Source of the DNA: Fusarium oxysporum f. sp. lycopersici 4287
Taxonomy: Eukaryota > Ascomycota > Sordariomycetes > Hypocreales > Nectriaceae
DNA: 64,000 bases
Direction of reading: 5' to 3'
Assembly: GCF_000149955.1 (NCBI RefSeq)
Contig: NC_030994.1
Coordinates: 2,037,071 to 2,101,070, forward strand
The notes under the pieces were generated by a model. The model saw only the letters and a program-made list of their open reading frames with translations, made no database searches and was not told where the DNA came from. Made by a program: the position numbers and the translations under genes. Below, piece by piece: positions 34,490 to 46,412 of this stretch. Each line of letters begins with the position of its first letter. Positions within the stretch are counted from its first letter, which is position 1.

Positions 34490-36157
34490 TTAACCCTTGA
34501 CCTTGTAGATGGCCTCGGCAAGCCGACCAACGTTCTCAGAAGTGATACCAGCGACAGAGATACGGCCGTCCTTGGTAGCGTAGACGGAGAACTCCTCAGC
34601 AAGGCGAGTCATCTCCTCAGCAGTCAGACCGGTGTAGGCGAACATGCCGATCTGGCTGGTGATGTGAGACCAGTCGTGCTTGGAGCCGAGCTTCTCAAGG
34701 TTCTCCTTGAGGAGGGCACGCATGGTGATGATGCGGTCAGCCATCTGCTTGACCTCACCGAGCCACTGCTTGTAGAGAGTAGGGCTGTTGAGGATCTCGG
34801 AGGCGATGCGGGCACCGTGGATAGGAGGGTTGGAGTACAGAGGTCGGATGATGATCTTGAGCTGAGAGTCGACACGCTTCTTCTCGTCGGCATCGGCGCA
34901 GACAAGGGAGAAGGCACCAATACGCTCACCATAGAGACCCTATGAGATTGTTAGCTGGCTGTTTTAGATATCACATGTAAATTTGTTTAGCGTACCATGT
35001 TCTTGGCAAAAGACTGGCACAGGGCAATGTTGTGGCCCTGCTCAACGAAGTAGCGGACAGCGAAGGCATCCTTGTCGGTGTCACCGCTGGCAAAGCCCTG
35101 GTAAGCCATATCGAAGAAGGCGAAGTGACCCTTCTCCTTGACGACGTCAGAGATCTGCTTCCACTGCTCCTGGGTAGGGTCAACACCGGTAGGGTTGTGA
35201 GCGCAAGCGTGGAAAAGGAAGACACTGCCGTTGGGGGCACCCTTGACATCAGCAATCAGACCCTCGAAGTCAAGGCCGATGGTCTTCTTGTCGTAGTAGC
35301 GGTACTGCTCGACCTCAAGACCGGCATGGTTGAAGACGGCCTTGTGGTTAGCCCACGAGGGGGTAGGGATGTAGATCTTCTTCTCACCAGGGAAGAACTT
35401 CTGGAGGAAAGCAGCACCGACACGGAGGGCACCGGTACCAGAGATGGTCTGGGTGATGGTGATGCGATCAAGGGCGGGGTTGTTGGGACCGTAGGCCAGC
35501 TTGGCGGCGGCGGGAGGGAACTCAGGAACACCAGTGATTCCGGCGTACTCCTTGTTCAGCTTGGCATCGACGACCTTGAGCTCAGCCTCACGGACAGAGG
35601 GGAGAACGTAGGGCTTGCCAGCGTCGTCACGGTAGGCACCGACACCTGTATGGGATTCGGGTCAGAATGAGGTCGAGAAATAGCGAGAAACCTCCGCATT
35701 CGGATGGTGGGGGATGACGTCGCAACATACCCAGGTTGATCTTCTTGCTGTTTTTGTCGGCCTTGAAGGCTTCAGTGATACCTGGAGAGACAAGTTAATA
35801 TCGATATTCATGGTGGTGAAGCGATTTGTCTTTGGCGCAAAACGCCCCGTATTCGGAGAAACGGAGCGCATCGCATAGAGCGGGCGTTGTACGTACCAAG
35901 AATGGCCTGTACAGAACCAAACAAGCAATTGATTAGCAACAGAAGCTCGCGCAAAGCTCAGAAATGGTTGATTCAGCTTACATCCTGTGAGAGGTTAGCA
36001 TGAGATCATACAGGAGAGGTGCGCCGGCAGTGGGGGAGCTTCATACAGGAGGACCTTGAGGAACGTTAGCCCAGTGAGAGGCAGCGCGAATGGCAACCAG
36101 GTTGAACTGAGCAGGACGGGCAGCCCGGCGGCTGGCGACTCGGAGGGTGGACAGCAT
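34490..36157 (-). CDS. Aspartate aminotransferase, mitochondrial
   Basis: Six exons: 36157-36047, 35984-35982 (3 nt), 35906-35897 (10 nt), 35781-35731, 35645-34996 and 34939-34490, giving 424 residues. The enzyme exchanges the amino group between aspartate and 2-oxoglutarate with PLP, and feeds the malate-aspartate shuttle. The N-terminus is a presequence ([20 protein letters not shown]). Family motifs are [11 protein letters not shown], the coenzyme-binding [13 protein letters not shown] and the PLP Lys in [16 protein letters not shown]; an intron falls just after KNM. The two tiny exons are needed to rebuild the conserved GPPDAILGITEAFK. Without the 3-nt exon the conserved Asp is lost. Confidence 0.95.
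35897..35906 (-). other. 10-nt micro-exon of aspartate aminotransferase
   Basis: GCCATTCTTG, preceded by TCTGTACAG and followed by GTACGT, encodes Ala-Ile-Leu and the first base of a Gly codon. Introns of 75 and 115 nt flank it. Confidence 0.85.
35982..35984 (-). other. 3-nt micro-exon of aspartate aminotransferase
   Basis: A single GAT codon (Asp) sits between an acceptor with its branch site (GCTAACCTCTCACAG) and a donor GTAAGC. Introns of 62 and 75 nt flank it. It supplies the conserved Asp of GPPDAILG. Confidence 0.75.
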
Positions 36158-38299
36158 TGTGAAGGTGATGATGAGGGATGGATTGGTGACTGAAAGGAGG
36201 TTGAAGGAGGAGAAAGAGGAGGAGAATAAAAAAGCGTGGGAGGAGAAGTAGGATCACTTGAGGCGATCCTATCCTATGGCGGAGTGTGACTAGGCAAAGC
36301 GTGGTGTCTAACGTACATTTTGGCGATCGGGCCTCTTCGGAGCTGGGCTAGGGGACCTGTTGTCCAATCAGACGCTGGAAACGGGATCGAGACCCTTAAT
36401 TTATGGGGGCTACAAGCAGCTCCCACAGAATGAGCTCACCTTGATCAGGGCATTTCTCGGTGGGCTTCTCCTGCCCGTGAAATTCTAGTGGGGTTACCCC
36501 GGACATCGGCGTGTGAAGCATGGCAGTCACAGGCGCTCAAGCCACAATATTTTGATCCTTCCCGGGGTGTTTCTCTGCGATCTACTTGCCATGACTCTTG
36601 GCTAGAAAGAATGACTCTTTTAAGGATGATACAGACTCTAGAATTGTGAGTCAAAAGGTAGGAGAGTTGGTATAAGTTTAAACATGAACTACTCTAGTTC
36701 TGTCAACTGCCATTTAGGCTCTATAGGTAACAAGATATGCCAAGTCGAGGATAATATGTAAAGTCCTAGGCTTACCTATTATGTAGCTGTGTAAGAACTG
36801 AAACCCGCCCTGTTGTTTGTTAGGGTCAAGGGCGTTCCTTCTTTCCTAAAGAAACGCCTCAAGCTGAGTGGTGCGCCTGAGGCGGTTCCAGGTTCTGTTT
36901 TTACCCTGTTGGGTCTTGTTCCTTTTGCCCATCATAATTCATTTCTAAATAAACACAACAATGAGCATGGTCCACCAATTTATCCAGAGTCGACAAGATC
37001 AAATTGTCGTTTCCACATCGAAAGGACGGATATTTTGTCACCAATTGCCTGCCGCTTCGGGATAGTATGATCTGAGTACAGAAGCTGGGACCCCAAAATC
37101 ATCAAGGCCGCTTGAAACCCGGGATCTAGATGGATCCTTGTCAAGCAAATATGGACACATGCACGACGGTTCAAAGCAGCTTGCACATGTCAAGAGCCCG
37201 GTTCATCCGCATTCGATTTATCACTAGATAAAACCGGCATTCGATGATACTCTTTTCAACGGCCGGTACGAACCTTCTTATATTTATACTCTTCAACGGC
37301 AATTTCTATACCACCACTGGTACAAACCCATATATCTGCTGGAATCAGCTTATATATGAGGCCACCCCGAGAAAGGAGCGAGGAAAGAAAAGAAAGTTCC
37401 CATCAACCGCCGGCAACCGAATCCGACCCTGACCTGTTTCCAACGACTGTCGATTTATTCTCCAGCTGTCCGGTCGACTCCGGCCTCTTCACCGCGCGTC
37501 CCTTTCTGGGTCTTCCGCTGGGCCTGTCTGTAGCAGCGGGTCCGCTCTTAGGATACGGACAGGACAGCGCCCTTTGAAGCTCGAAGCCCATTGTCTCTCC
37601 GCTTGTCCAGATTCCGCTCCCACTACTGTCTTTATGCTCACTTTAGCCCTGACTGCGTCACCGAGGCCATGCCTCAGGTACCCACAAACACGCGCATTTC
37701 CTCTGCACCGGTTCCGTCCTCGTGACCGGCCCGGTCCCGTGTATTCTACAACTGCAATACATATGCCGTTGCTGGATCATACAAGCTTCAGGCTGCGGTA
37801 TATACTATCTTTACAGGAACCCACAAGGTAATTGAGCGCAGAAACGTCGATTGGTTTATGGGAGTGGCCATCCAAACATTTCAAACTGAAATCACCAAAA
37901 CGTGGGGGCTTCAAACACCGGTCAATTTCACACCAAAAGAAATACAGCATCTACCAAGGGAATCATTAAATCAATTATCGTGACGTCTTCAACTAAATCA
38001 CATACTGGAGCCTCCCGTTTTTTGCAACTACATTTTGCAAGTCCATAAGGATATGGAACTTACTCCCAAACGCCAACGCCGATGTGATGCAAGTGCCAAG
38101 GCAAATGTCAATGCCGACCAAGATCCGAGATATCCCCTTAGCAAGATCTCTTCATCTTGCATGTGGCGCATTTCAGCTGAACATCTGATGCTTTGCTGGG
38201 ATATTTGCAAGGTTGGAGTATAATCATCTCGACAACATTATTCATCTCTTGCACTGGGGTCAGAGTGCGTAGGGGGCTGAGCAGTTACAATCTGCCAAC
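36158..38299. other. Intergenic, about 2.1 kb
   Basis: Promoter of the aminotransferase gene on the right strand side, then sequence with no coherent gene up to the sugar transporter 3' end. A short imperfect direct repeat lies at 37247-37299. Frames of 60-85 codons around 36813 and 37574 have no family content. A decayed mobile element is possible but not shown. Confidence 0.5.
37247..37299. repeat. Imperfect direct repeat
   Basis: ATACTCTTTTCAACGG (37247-37262) recurs as ATACTCTTCAACGG (37286-37299), each followed within about 30 bases by a GGTAC-AAACC-like stretch. Confidence 0.5.
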
Positions 38300-40361
38300 C
38301 TATGCTTTGTCGTGGACCTTCTCGGAGGGTGCGTCCGCGAGTTCTTCGTACCGATTCATGACATTCTCCTCCACGGTCTCATGGAATACATCCACCTCAG
38401 TAGACGCGAACTTCCTTGCGCTGATACCTCGCTCAAAAAGCACGTCGAGCTCCGCAAATGTGCGCCCGCTTGGCTCTGGTAACCGGAAGAAGGTGTAGAT
38501 GATGCACAAGAAGCAAATACCGCCCTATTGTTCTCGTCAGTAACGAGGTGTATATGTTATGGAGTGACGAAGTGGCTCTTACCCAGAAGAATCCCGCATA
38601 ATTACCCCAATCCCAGGCTGTGGGGTTTAGCATATAAGGAGTCAAAACGCTGTTGATAATGCCCACGACGTTGCTGTTGTCAAATGTGGTTAGCTCTCAG
38701 TAACAACAGTTTCATCATAGCTAAACGCCAACTGAGGACAGCGTCCCCTGTCTTTCACAATATTCGTGACTTACTAGAGGTTACGGCCAAGAACAACTGT
38801 CTTGATCTGCAAACGCCGAGATGACAATTCTCCCACAAGAGAATAGCATACAGTTCCAATGGTCAGCTGGTAGAACAGCGCCCATACAATCATCATACAG
38901 CCTGTGGCTAGCGATGATTGACTTCGATGAGCCTCGGGCACTAGACCAAGGAAACCCATGATGAGCAACATGGAACAAAGACCGCAGAGACCATAGAGAA
39001 CTAAGGATCGTCTGCCAATACCCAAAGTCATAAGACCCCAAGCACCAAAAACTCCGGCCATATTGATGCCGTACTGGCCAAGGGCAAATGAATATGCCTT
39101 GTCGGCTGATAGTCCAGCCTGTTCAAGGAAGTAGGTGGAATAGTTGGAGAATGAATTGCCGCTTAGGTTCTGAATGGCCCAGATCATGCATACGATCTCG
39201 GTACGGCGAAGGTCGGTGCCCTTGAAGCAGTCCCAGTAACTTGCACCAGATGTGATCTTCTCTTCAAGGGCAGTTGTATGTACCATCATGGCGATAGTTT
39301 CGTCGGCGTCAAAGTCAGTCTCGCGGTCGAGACTGGTCAAGCGAAGCAATGCCTCCTTAGCATCCTGGGTGCGACCTCTTCGGACCAGCCACCACGGCGA
39401 TTCGGGCGCAAAAAAGATGCCAATGAGGAGCGGCAAGGGCCACATCCACTGGAGAGCATATGGAATGCGGTACGCCCATTCATCGTCGCGCTTGAGCATG
39501 GCGTGAATGACGCCTATGCCGATCTCCTGGCCAAGGCCCCAGCAGAAGTTGACATACGTCGTCAAGTACCCACGCAGAGCAACAGGACAAACCTCAGATG
39601 CATAGGTGATGGTCAATGTTTGGAAGATACCCCACGGAATACCACAAAGTATCTCAGCAACAAGCAGGGTCTGAACGTTCTGGGCGGTAAAGAAGATGGT
39701 TGTGAAGCCAGCTACACAGACAAGACAGGCCATGACAGTGTAACGATAACCAAATCGTTCAGAGATCCACCCGTTAATGAAAAGACCAATGATCTCACCA
39801 CAATGGGCTCCCTATGAATTGTTGATGAGCGAGTACACTGAGGACTTGTGGGCAGATGACTTACGTTACTCAGACCAGCTTGCCACGCAGCCGGTACCTG
39901 GTATTCTCCATCATCACCAAGGACGCCATACTTCTTGTTGAACTGCGGGAAGGCATCTGGTAGTAAGTGTTAGCGACATGAACCTATAGCTTCGCTCACT
40001 ATCAATGCTGACACCGCACGCCAGGCCTCTGATTGCAGTCACACACTAATGGCCAGGGGATCGGTCAACACATACAAAAGTTATTGACGAGAGAGATGTC
40101 ATATCCCTCCATTACAATACATGTGGAGATGAGGATACTCCAGAAAATGGCCTTGGGATAGAGCTTGATGCCCTGGCGGAGGGTCATGGTACGCTCCTTG
40201 TGGGCAGCCGAACGGGCATGCTCGACGATGTTGATATGCGTCTTGCTGGGGTCGGTGTTGTCCTCAGCGGCCGAGTCCACGGCGGCCGTGTTTTCGGGGG
40301 TGTTCTTCGAAGGCGGGGCCGCTGCCGGGGCCGGCGTCACCATGTCTTGTTTGTCCGCCAT
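38300..40361 (-). CDS. MFS sugar transporter, maltose/alpha-glucoside permease type
   Basis: Five exons: 40361-40076, 39956-39865, 39811-38775, 38673-38583 and 38524-38300, giving 576 residues. It belongs to the 12-helix MFS sugar porter family, H+-coupled uptake at the plasma membrane. Signatures of the maltose permease branch are MEGYDISLVNNFYAFPQFNK (rebuilt across intron 1), GYLTTYVNFCWGLGQEIGIG, APESPWWLVRRGR and LTIGTVCYSLVGELSSRRLQ. Both termini are cytosolic and polar; the N-terminal 60 residues are Ala/Pro/Thr-rich. Other sugars or small substrates are possible for this branch, so the substrate is inferred. Confidence 0.92.
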
Positions 40362-41936
40362 GACTTCAGCTTCCTGAGTCTGGTCGTGAAGATGGGCGTA
40401 TCAACCAATCAACACCTGACTTACAAAGCTGAAGACGACTGTTGGAGAGCACTGCAATGGACGGAGAGGGGCCAAGCAATACGATCAAACCTTTTCCAAA
40501 TACGCTTGATGTGGTGATGGGGTGGAATGTTGAACAAAGTCATACGAGTATGAAGTTCAACGTGTGCGAGAAAGGTGACACTTCAGATGGACCACAAGGA
40601 GACACGAGAAAACAACAGAGAATCTGTGGGCGACAACAATGGTAACCACTCTTCACTCACACACGACCTGCACCAGTACGTAGCAGCAACAGAGAACAAG
40701 CAGAGCAAAGCGCAGAGAGAGAGAAGCACAAGAAGAGAGAAAGTATGATAGAGTCTGAAAGGGACCTTTTCCTGGTAAAAAATGGATCCAATGGTCAACA
40801 ACTTTTATTCTAGGGGCGGATGGTCGGATCAAAGCGGGACGAGCCATGCCAGACCAAGTATGGCAAAACCATTGAATAATGGAGTACGACTCCAGAGTCT
40901 GGAGCTCGCAATTTCTCCCTGTGGTCGTTGCATTTGCTAACAGATTGTCAGGGAGCTTGTGAGGCCACAGGCCAATGGCGCATGTCGAGGAACATTATCT
41001 GTCAAGCCCACCCTTGCTATTTTCAAGTGGGCCGATTGCTCTTTAACCACAGGAAGACACCTCGCGGTTCATGTCAGATCTGGTTCATTCGGATGTCGAA
41101 AGAAGCATGGTTGAGCCATGAGACCAAGATGCATGCGGCCACAGTTGCGTCCTGAATACACTGCCTTGCTTCAAACAGAATGTCGATCATTGTTGACAAC
41201 GGCATTCAAGCTTATCTTTTCGAAAGTTACCAAGGGTGCGGAGCCTCATCTTAGCTAACCCTACTTGACTCCAATGCCCAGAAGCTAGAACAATCGGCAG
41301 CCATTTAGCGCCATTAAAACTTGCGAACCCCTGGAACTACCAGGATAATTGGGGAACTCTTTCAACGTCCGTGGTAGGACCGACAAATCTTCACCGTTCA
41401 TTTCCATCCCTCGCTCAGTGGCGAGAGCGAATTCTGCCGGTTATCTTCATGATGTTAGTTGAAGTGCCGTGGAAGCCACAAAGTTTGTGTCGTCAAAACA
41501 TGATTTGAGGCCAAGCAGTCACCAGCTCCAGTTCGTGGCATTGGAGTTACCCCAAAACTCCAAAGGAAATCACTGCTTGACCCCAATTGATACTACAGTC
41601 TTGAGGCCCTTACGGTCAGCTACTATTCGATAAAGCTAAGACTTCAAGACTCAGGCCAGTCTATAGCGAAACACAGTTGATCTTGAAATTTATACACATG
41701 CCAGGGTGGGACTGCTCTCAGTCACTACCTGGTCACGATAGTTCGTGCGGGGGCCGTAGTTGATCTATAAAGTTGCCAGCCATCTGGGGAAGAGGCGGGG
41801 ACTTGCATGGGAATTGAGTGTCTGAGTTTTCTTACGTTATGAGTCAGGCTTTGTTGCCGTTGTTGGGTAGTGGTGATGCAGCTCTTATATACAATGCTAC
41901 ATGTGCCGATCGATATGCCTCGTCTGACTATTAGCC
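40362..41936. other. Intergenic, about 1.6 kb
   Basis: Promoter of the transporter gene and downstream region of the DNAJC28-like gene. No reading frame with recognisable content; the frames seen are short and unpatterned. Confidence 0.55.
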
Positions 41937-43439
41937 TCAATTCTTCTTCCACACGTCTCTCCACCACTCCTTCAGCCCATATGCTTTCTCCTGTGCTTCA
42001 ACATGAACCTTGACATTGTCACCTCCAGTCAATGTCTCTAGCAAACCCGTCTGTTTGCCCGCTTGACCCCCTCCTCCCAAACTCCTCGCCGTTCCACCCG
42101 TTGCACGCTCCTGAATCTCTCGAGCCACTGTAGGCGCAACTTCAGCAAAGCACGCCTTGAGTTCTCGCTCAAGTGAAAAGTACGGCTTCTTTGCTAGATC
42201 CGGTGCCATCAAGTTATAGCTTCGTGTCAGGGCATTAAGACGCTCAATCGACAGCTTGTGATATGCCGCTTCAGTTTGCTCCCACGCTGAATCTCGAAAC
42301 GGCCTTCCAACAACCGGCGAGGCAGCTTTAATCTCTTCCACTTGGCCATCGGTTTTCTTTCGTATAATTGGGTTATGCACCTCTTCCGCTGCAGCGTATT
42401 CTTCTGCTCTTCGAATCTGCTCCTGCAATGATCCTCCCCGTGAAGCGATCATCCTTGCTGCAAAGCGTCGCCAGTCGTTTCGGAGTCGAGCTCTAAAAAT
42501 ACCGAGCTGCTTGGCAAGTTCCTGCTGCTTCTCTATCCAGGGTGGAACGATGTCCTGTCTTTGAATCATTTTGTTCATGATATACTCCGTCGTATCGATA
42601 AAGGGGTTATCGGCGCGAGCATCACGCTCAACTCCCTTTCCGCGGGGAATATTCTTGAACTGTCCTCTCGCAATAGCGTTCTCGATGCGTTCATTCGCCA
42701 GTGCTGCAAGACCCGTGATAGAGTTTGGTAACGCTCGGGCTCCAGGCTCAAACCTCTCCCTCAACTCTTTTCTCCAAGCCTCTTTTTCATCTTCACTCAT
42801 ACCATTTTTGGCTTGTTGACCACCCATTCCGACATAGGTGTTCACCTTGTCCCTCGCTTTGGCTACTTTCTCTCCAGCTGATCGCCTCGGTTGCTTCTGT
42901 AGTCGCATATCAACCGGAGGGGGTTGAAACTTGCCCCTTAGGCCTGGAGCGAGAGGTTTCTTTGCATCATCGAGCATTCGAAGTACCGTATCTGCAGTGC
43001 TCTCTTCTCCTGTCCACGCCTGCGCTGAAGCGATATGCCGTGTCCCCTCGCCTGCCGTTGACGAGAGACTGGCCTCGGCAAAGGCGCTGGCATTTTCAGA
43101 TTTAAAATTTGCATCTGCAATTTTGTTCAACAGTCTTTCCTTAAGCTCTTCCGAGAAACCGGCATCCTCAACGGCCCGACGTCCGGCTCTTCCACCGGTA
43201 AAGAGGGCTTCCTCTGTGGCTTCTTCCAACCGTCGAGCCAAGGGCCCAAGTTCCTTCTCCACAGTAATTTCACCACTCTCTTGTTCGCCTTTCTTTGCAG
43301 TTTTGTCTTGTTGTTGATCCTCTGTCTTGGATGCACCAGCTTGAGTTGTATAGTGAGCTGGTGGCAATGTTCTGGGTTGGCGAGAAACTTGTAGGCAACG
43401 CCGACATACAAAGGGCACCCGGCGTATAGGCACAGACAT
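41937..43439 (-). CDS. Mitochondrial protein with DNAJC28 conserved domain (DUF1992 type)
   Basis: A single exon of 500 residues. The N-terminus looks like a mitochondrial presequence (PIRRVPFVCRRCLQVSRQPR). The diagnostic block near residues 255-320 is LANERIENAIARGQFKNIPR followed by GKGVERDARADNPFIDTTEY, IMNKMIQRQDIVPPWIEKQQ, the DJC28_CD domain of DNAJC28 and related proteins. No J domain (HPD motif) is present. The C-terminus ends LKEWWRDVWKKN. Its biochemical role is unclear even in animals; the human homolog is placed in mitochondria or the Golgi by different reports. The domain call is firm; location is inferred. Confidence 0.85.
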   Translation of the reverse strand: MSVPIRRVPFVCRRCLQVSRQPRTLPPAHYTTQAGASKTEDQQQDKTAKKGEQESGEITVEKELGPLARRLEEATEEALFTGGRAGRRAVEDAGFSEELKERLLNKIADANFKSENASAFAEASLSSTAGEGTRHIASAQAWTGEESTADTVLRMLDDAKKPLAPGLRGKFQPPPVDMRLQKQPRRSAGEKVAKARDKVNTYVGMGGQQAKNGMSEDEKEAWRKELRERFEPGARALPNSITGLAALANERIENAIARGQFKNIPRGKGVERDARADNPFIDTTEYIMNKMIQRQDIVPPWIEKQQELAKQLGIFRARLRNDWRRFAARMIASRGGSLQEQIRRAEEYAAAEEVHNPIIRKKTDGQVEEIKAASPVVGRPFRDSAWEQTEAAYHKLSIERLNALTRSYNLMAPDLAKKPYFSLERELKACFAEVAPTVAREIQERATGGTARSLGGGGQAGKQTGLLETLTGGDNVKVHVEAQEKAYGLKEWWRDVWKKN

Positions 43440-43789
43440 TTCGTGAGCCTTGAAGATCTATGAGAGACTAAGTTGAAGTATAGTGCGAAATTGGAAATGT
43501 TGAAAAAGGATGAACTTGTATGAAATTGTGATGACGGCAATGAAGTTGATCAGTTGAGATTAGTCAGCCAGTCACCCTATACACACCATCATCGCCACTT
43601 CAGCCATCAACATATTATAAATTTGACTTGGAATAACTATCTTTAGTAAAGCCCCTTATCTTTAAGAAAGTACCTGAATGTGCCCATACTATTGAATAGT
43701 TCGAATTGTCCTGCCGTGTAAAGACTCCGCCAGATATCGGCACCAAAAATGACCTTCTAACCTCGACTCACCACCAACTCAGGCTCAGC
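43440..43789. other. Intergenic
   Basis: Leader of the DNAJC28-like gene and 3' flank of the next minus-strand gene. No gene seen. Confidence 0.6.
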
Positions 43790-45622
43790 TTAGAAAAAAT
43801 GACTGAAGGCAACAGCGAGTAGAAGGGCAAACACGGAGCTAACTGACGGTCTCGTATGAAACGCAAAGTCTCCTTCGTCTCCTTGGTTCTCACCGTGAGG
43901 ATCATCCCTCGGTTCTCCATCGGGAGCGTTCGCCCTTACAATCCAGGTACTGCTGCTATTGCCGTGAAGCTCACCACTCGCAAGATCAACTGTGGCTGTT
44001 GAACCGAGGATCTTACCACTTTTACTTACACCGACAGCCCGTGCGGATCTAGGAAGTGGCAATGTTTCCAGGAGGATTTCTGTTTCAAAGCCAAATCGAG
44101 ATGAATTTGCGATAAGTCTCGGAGAAGAAGTGGCATTCTTGTCATCTTCACCAACGTACTACTGAAGAGTCAGTAACAGTCACGAGTAAGGGGTGTGTCT
44201 GAACGCACCACTTCCCATTGGTCAACCTGAGTATCGCCGTTCCAGGACACATAGATGGTAGCGTTTGTCGCCTCATTCCCTGGAAGCGCGGAAGCGATAG
44301 AAGGACCCCATGGAGGTCGGCCAATCCATTCCATCTTCCACGCGCGATACACAGATATATCAAGATCGGGGTCACCGTTAGTTTCATGAGGGATAACTCC
44401 TCGCTGAATATCCATGACAACTGTACCATTGGATGTATGCTCTGTAATCGCTGGGTTCGCTCCCCAGCCGATAAGGAAGTTGCCATTGTCAAGGCCCTGG
44501 ACGCTGCCCCCTGAACCCGAGGAGATCTCCTGAGGATGATAAAATTCATGTAAAAGCCTGACTGTCATTTCCTCATAGTCAAGTTCCACAACAACACCAC
44601 GAGAACAATTTTCTCCGCTACATGATCCGCTTGTGGTGGCTTGGTTGTCGAAGAAACTGATTTGGCTCTCATTGCCCTGGACAAACTTTGCGTCATATTG
44701 ATTTGCGAAGTTGGTTGCATTGCCGCCACTGAGGTCCTTGAATTGGTTGCGCTTTCCTCCGAGGACCCATCGTGGGTTCAGGCTATCCGCCTGGAGGAGG
44801 ATGATTGCCGAAAGACTCCTTGATGAAACCAGGTAATGACCTTTCGAGGTCTGTTCCTGGTCAGTGCCTGGACGGTTGAGAAGCCAAGAAGGGGGCTCAT
44901 ACCTTCGACACGCTGTCTATGTGAAACCAGTCGAAACCATCACCATGCATGAACGTCTTTTTGGGACTGTATTTGACCATGGTGTCGGTCAGGTTGACAT
45001 GTGTGAAGGATCTCCACACGTTGGTAACCCTGTTGGTTTCGAGCTCGACTTCTTGAAAGATGGAATCGCTTAGCCAACCATCCATTTCACCCCCAAGAGC
45101 AGTCAAGTTGTATCTGACATCCTGGACAGCGGTCATCAGAGCTGTGCCCCCCTGAGTTGTGATCTCGAACTCATGGATACTGCCCTGTGTAGGCCCTAGG
45201 TTCTCGATCTCGACTGTCCATTTCTTCTGGTAGTTGGCATCAAAGGCATGACAGCGACCGCCCTCAATGAAAGTGAGATACTTGCCTCCGCTCTTCACTT
45301 GAGCACGAGCATCAAATGTTTTGGCGTATGAGATGTCAGCATATACGAGGCTGAGATCTTTGCTGGAGAAGATGGCAGGCCCTGATTTGTCGCCGTGTTC
45401 CATTGTCAAGAAGAGAAACCCTGAATCATCGACAAGATTGGGGTTGAAGGTACTGATTTGGAAGACAGGGGCTACTACGTCCGAGGACTTGAATTCCTGT
45501 GAGGGAAATTGACCGAGGAAGCCCTTATTGTATGCCTTCAAGTCATTCACTGGAGCGTCATCTGCGAGAGATAGAGTAGCTAACGAAGCAAGCGTCGCGA
45601 CTTGCACCAAAAACGAAAGCAT
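43790..45622 (-). CDS. Arylsulfotransferase-like secreted protein with GPI-anchor-type tail
   Basis: Three exons, 45622-44903, 44850-44209 and 44158-43790, give 576 residues. The frame stays open upstream of the ATG, but the ATG at 45622 starts a clean signal peptide (MLSFLVQVATLASLATLSLA). The body matches the fungal arylsulfotransferase (ASST) family beta-propeller: HGDGFDWFHIDSVSK, GHYLVSSRSLSAIILLQADS, PRWVLGGKRNQFKDLSGGN. Several N-glycosylation sites occur (NLT, NAT, NSS). The C-terminus is a polar spacer, then a hydrophobic end (SSVFALLLAVAFSHFF), as in GPI-anchored proteins. Fungal members have no proven reaction, so sulfotransfer is only suggested by homology. Confidence 0.85.
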
Positions 45623-46412
45623 TTTTTTAGGAGACAAAAAGAGTGAGAACAGAAAGGAGAAAGAGATAGCTTAGAGAGGAGTTGCGAACAACGAAGCGAA
45701 TGACAAGAGTTCCAAGAAAACCTCAAAAGTGCTCCAAAGACGATTTTTCGAGAGTGTAGAAGGGAAGAGGATCAATCGTTGATATTGTCGGTGTAGGACG
45801 AGAGTTTCAAATGCCTCTCACAAGACAAGAGGGAAGTGAAGACGACATGAGATTTGCCGTTACCTCAAGGCAGTTGCACTGAACAGTTTCGTGCCTGCCC
45901 TTTCTGAGACGTGCAACTGTAACTTGAATATGAGAGGCAGGCAAGAGTCAAGACTTTTCCACGCCTCCCTTCCTGTTACATCTAGATGAAGGGAAGGAAC
46001 AGTAAATAAAGTACTTGTCATGTCATAAAACGTCCCTTACGCCGAACACCAGACACCGCCGCAATGGTAGGATGAGTCGTTCCTTTTTGTACGCTCTGTT
46101 ATATCTCTGATGATTAGTCTAGGTATGACTGAGACTCTCATCGTCCATAATTATATACAAACAACAACGCAAAAGCTATAAGTGCTTGTGTCCCCCATAT
46201 ATAGCTCCGCAACACCATTAATGACTTTTGTGCTCCTCCCTTCTGTTTTGTCCATGGCCTAGGCTCCTATATTCGAGGGCCTACGGCTCGCACCGGTGTC
46301 TACTGTGTATATCCAATCCCAATCCAAACTCCTCATGCCATGGTGTATCAGTTTGTTCCTTTTCCGTTGGTCGTATCTAGTCATTCATAAAACAACAACA
46401 GCGAATCATATC
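45623..46412. other. Intergenic
   Basis: Promoter of the arylsulfotransferase-like gene and 3' flank of the large gene that follows. No gene seen. Confidence 0.6.

Noticed and set aside
35032..35670. 212-codon plus-strand frame over aspartate aminotransferase
   Set aside because: Antisense shadow of exon 5 of a certain gene.
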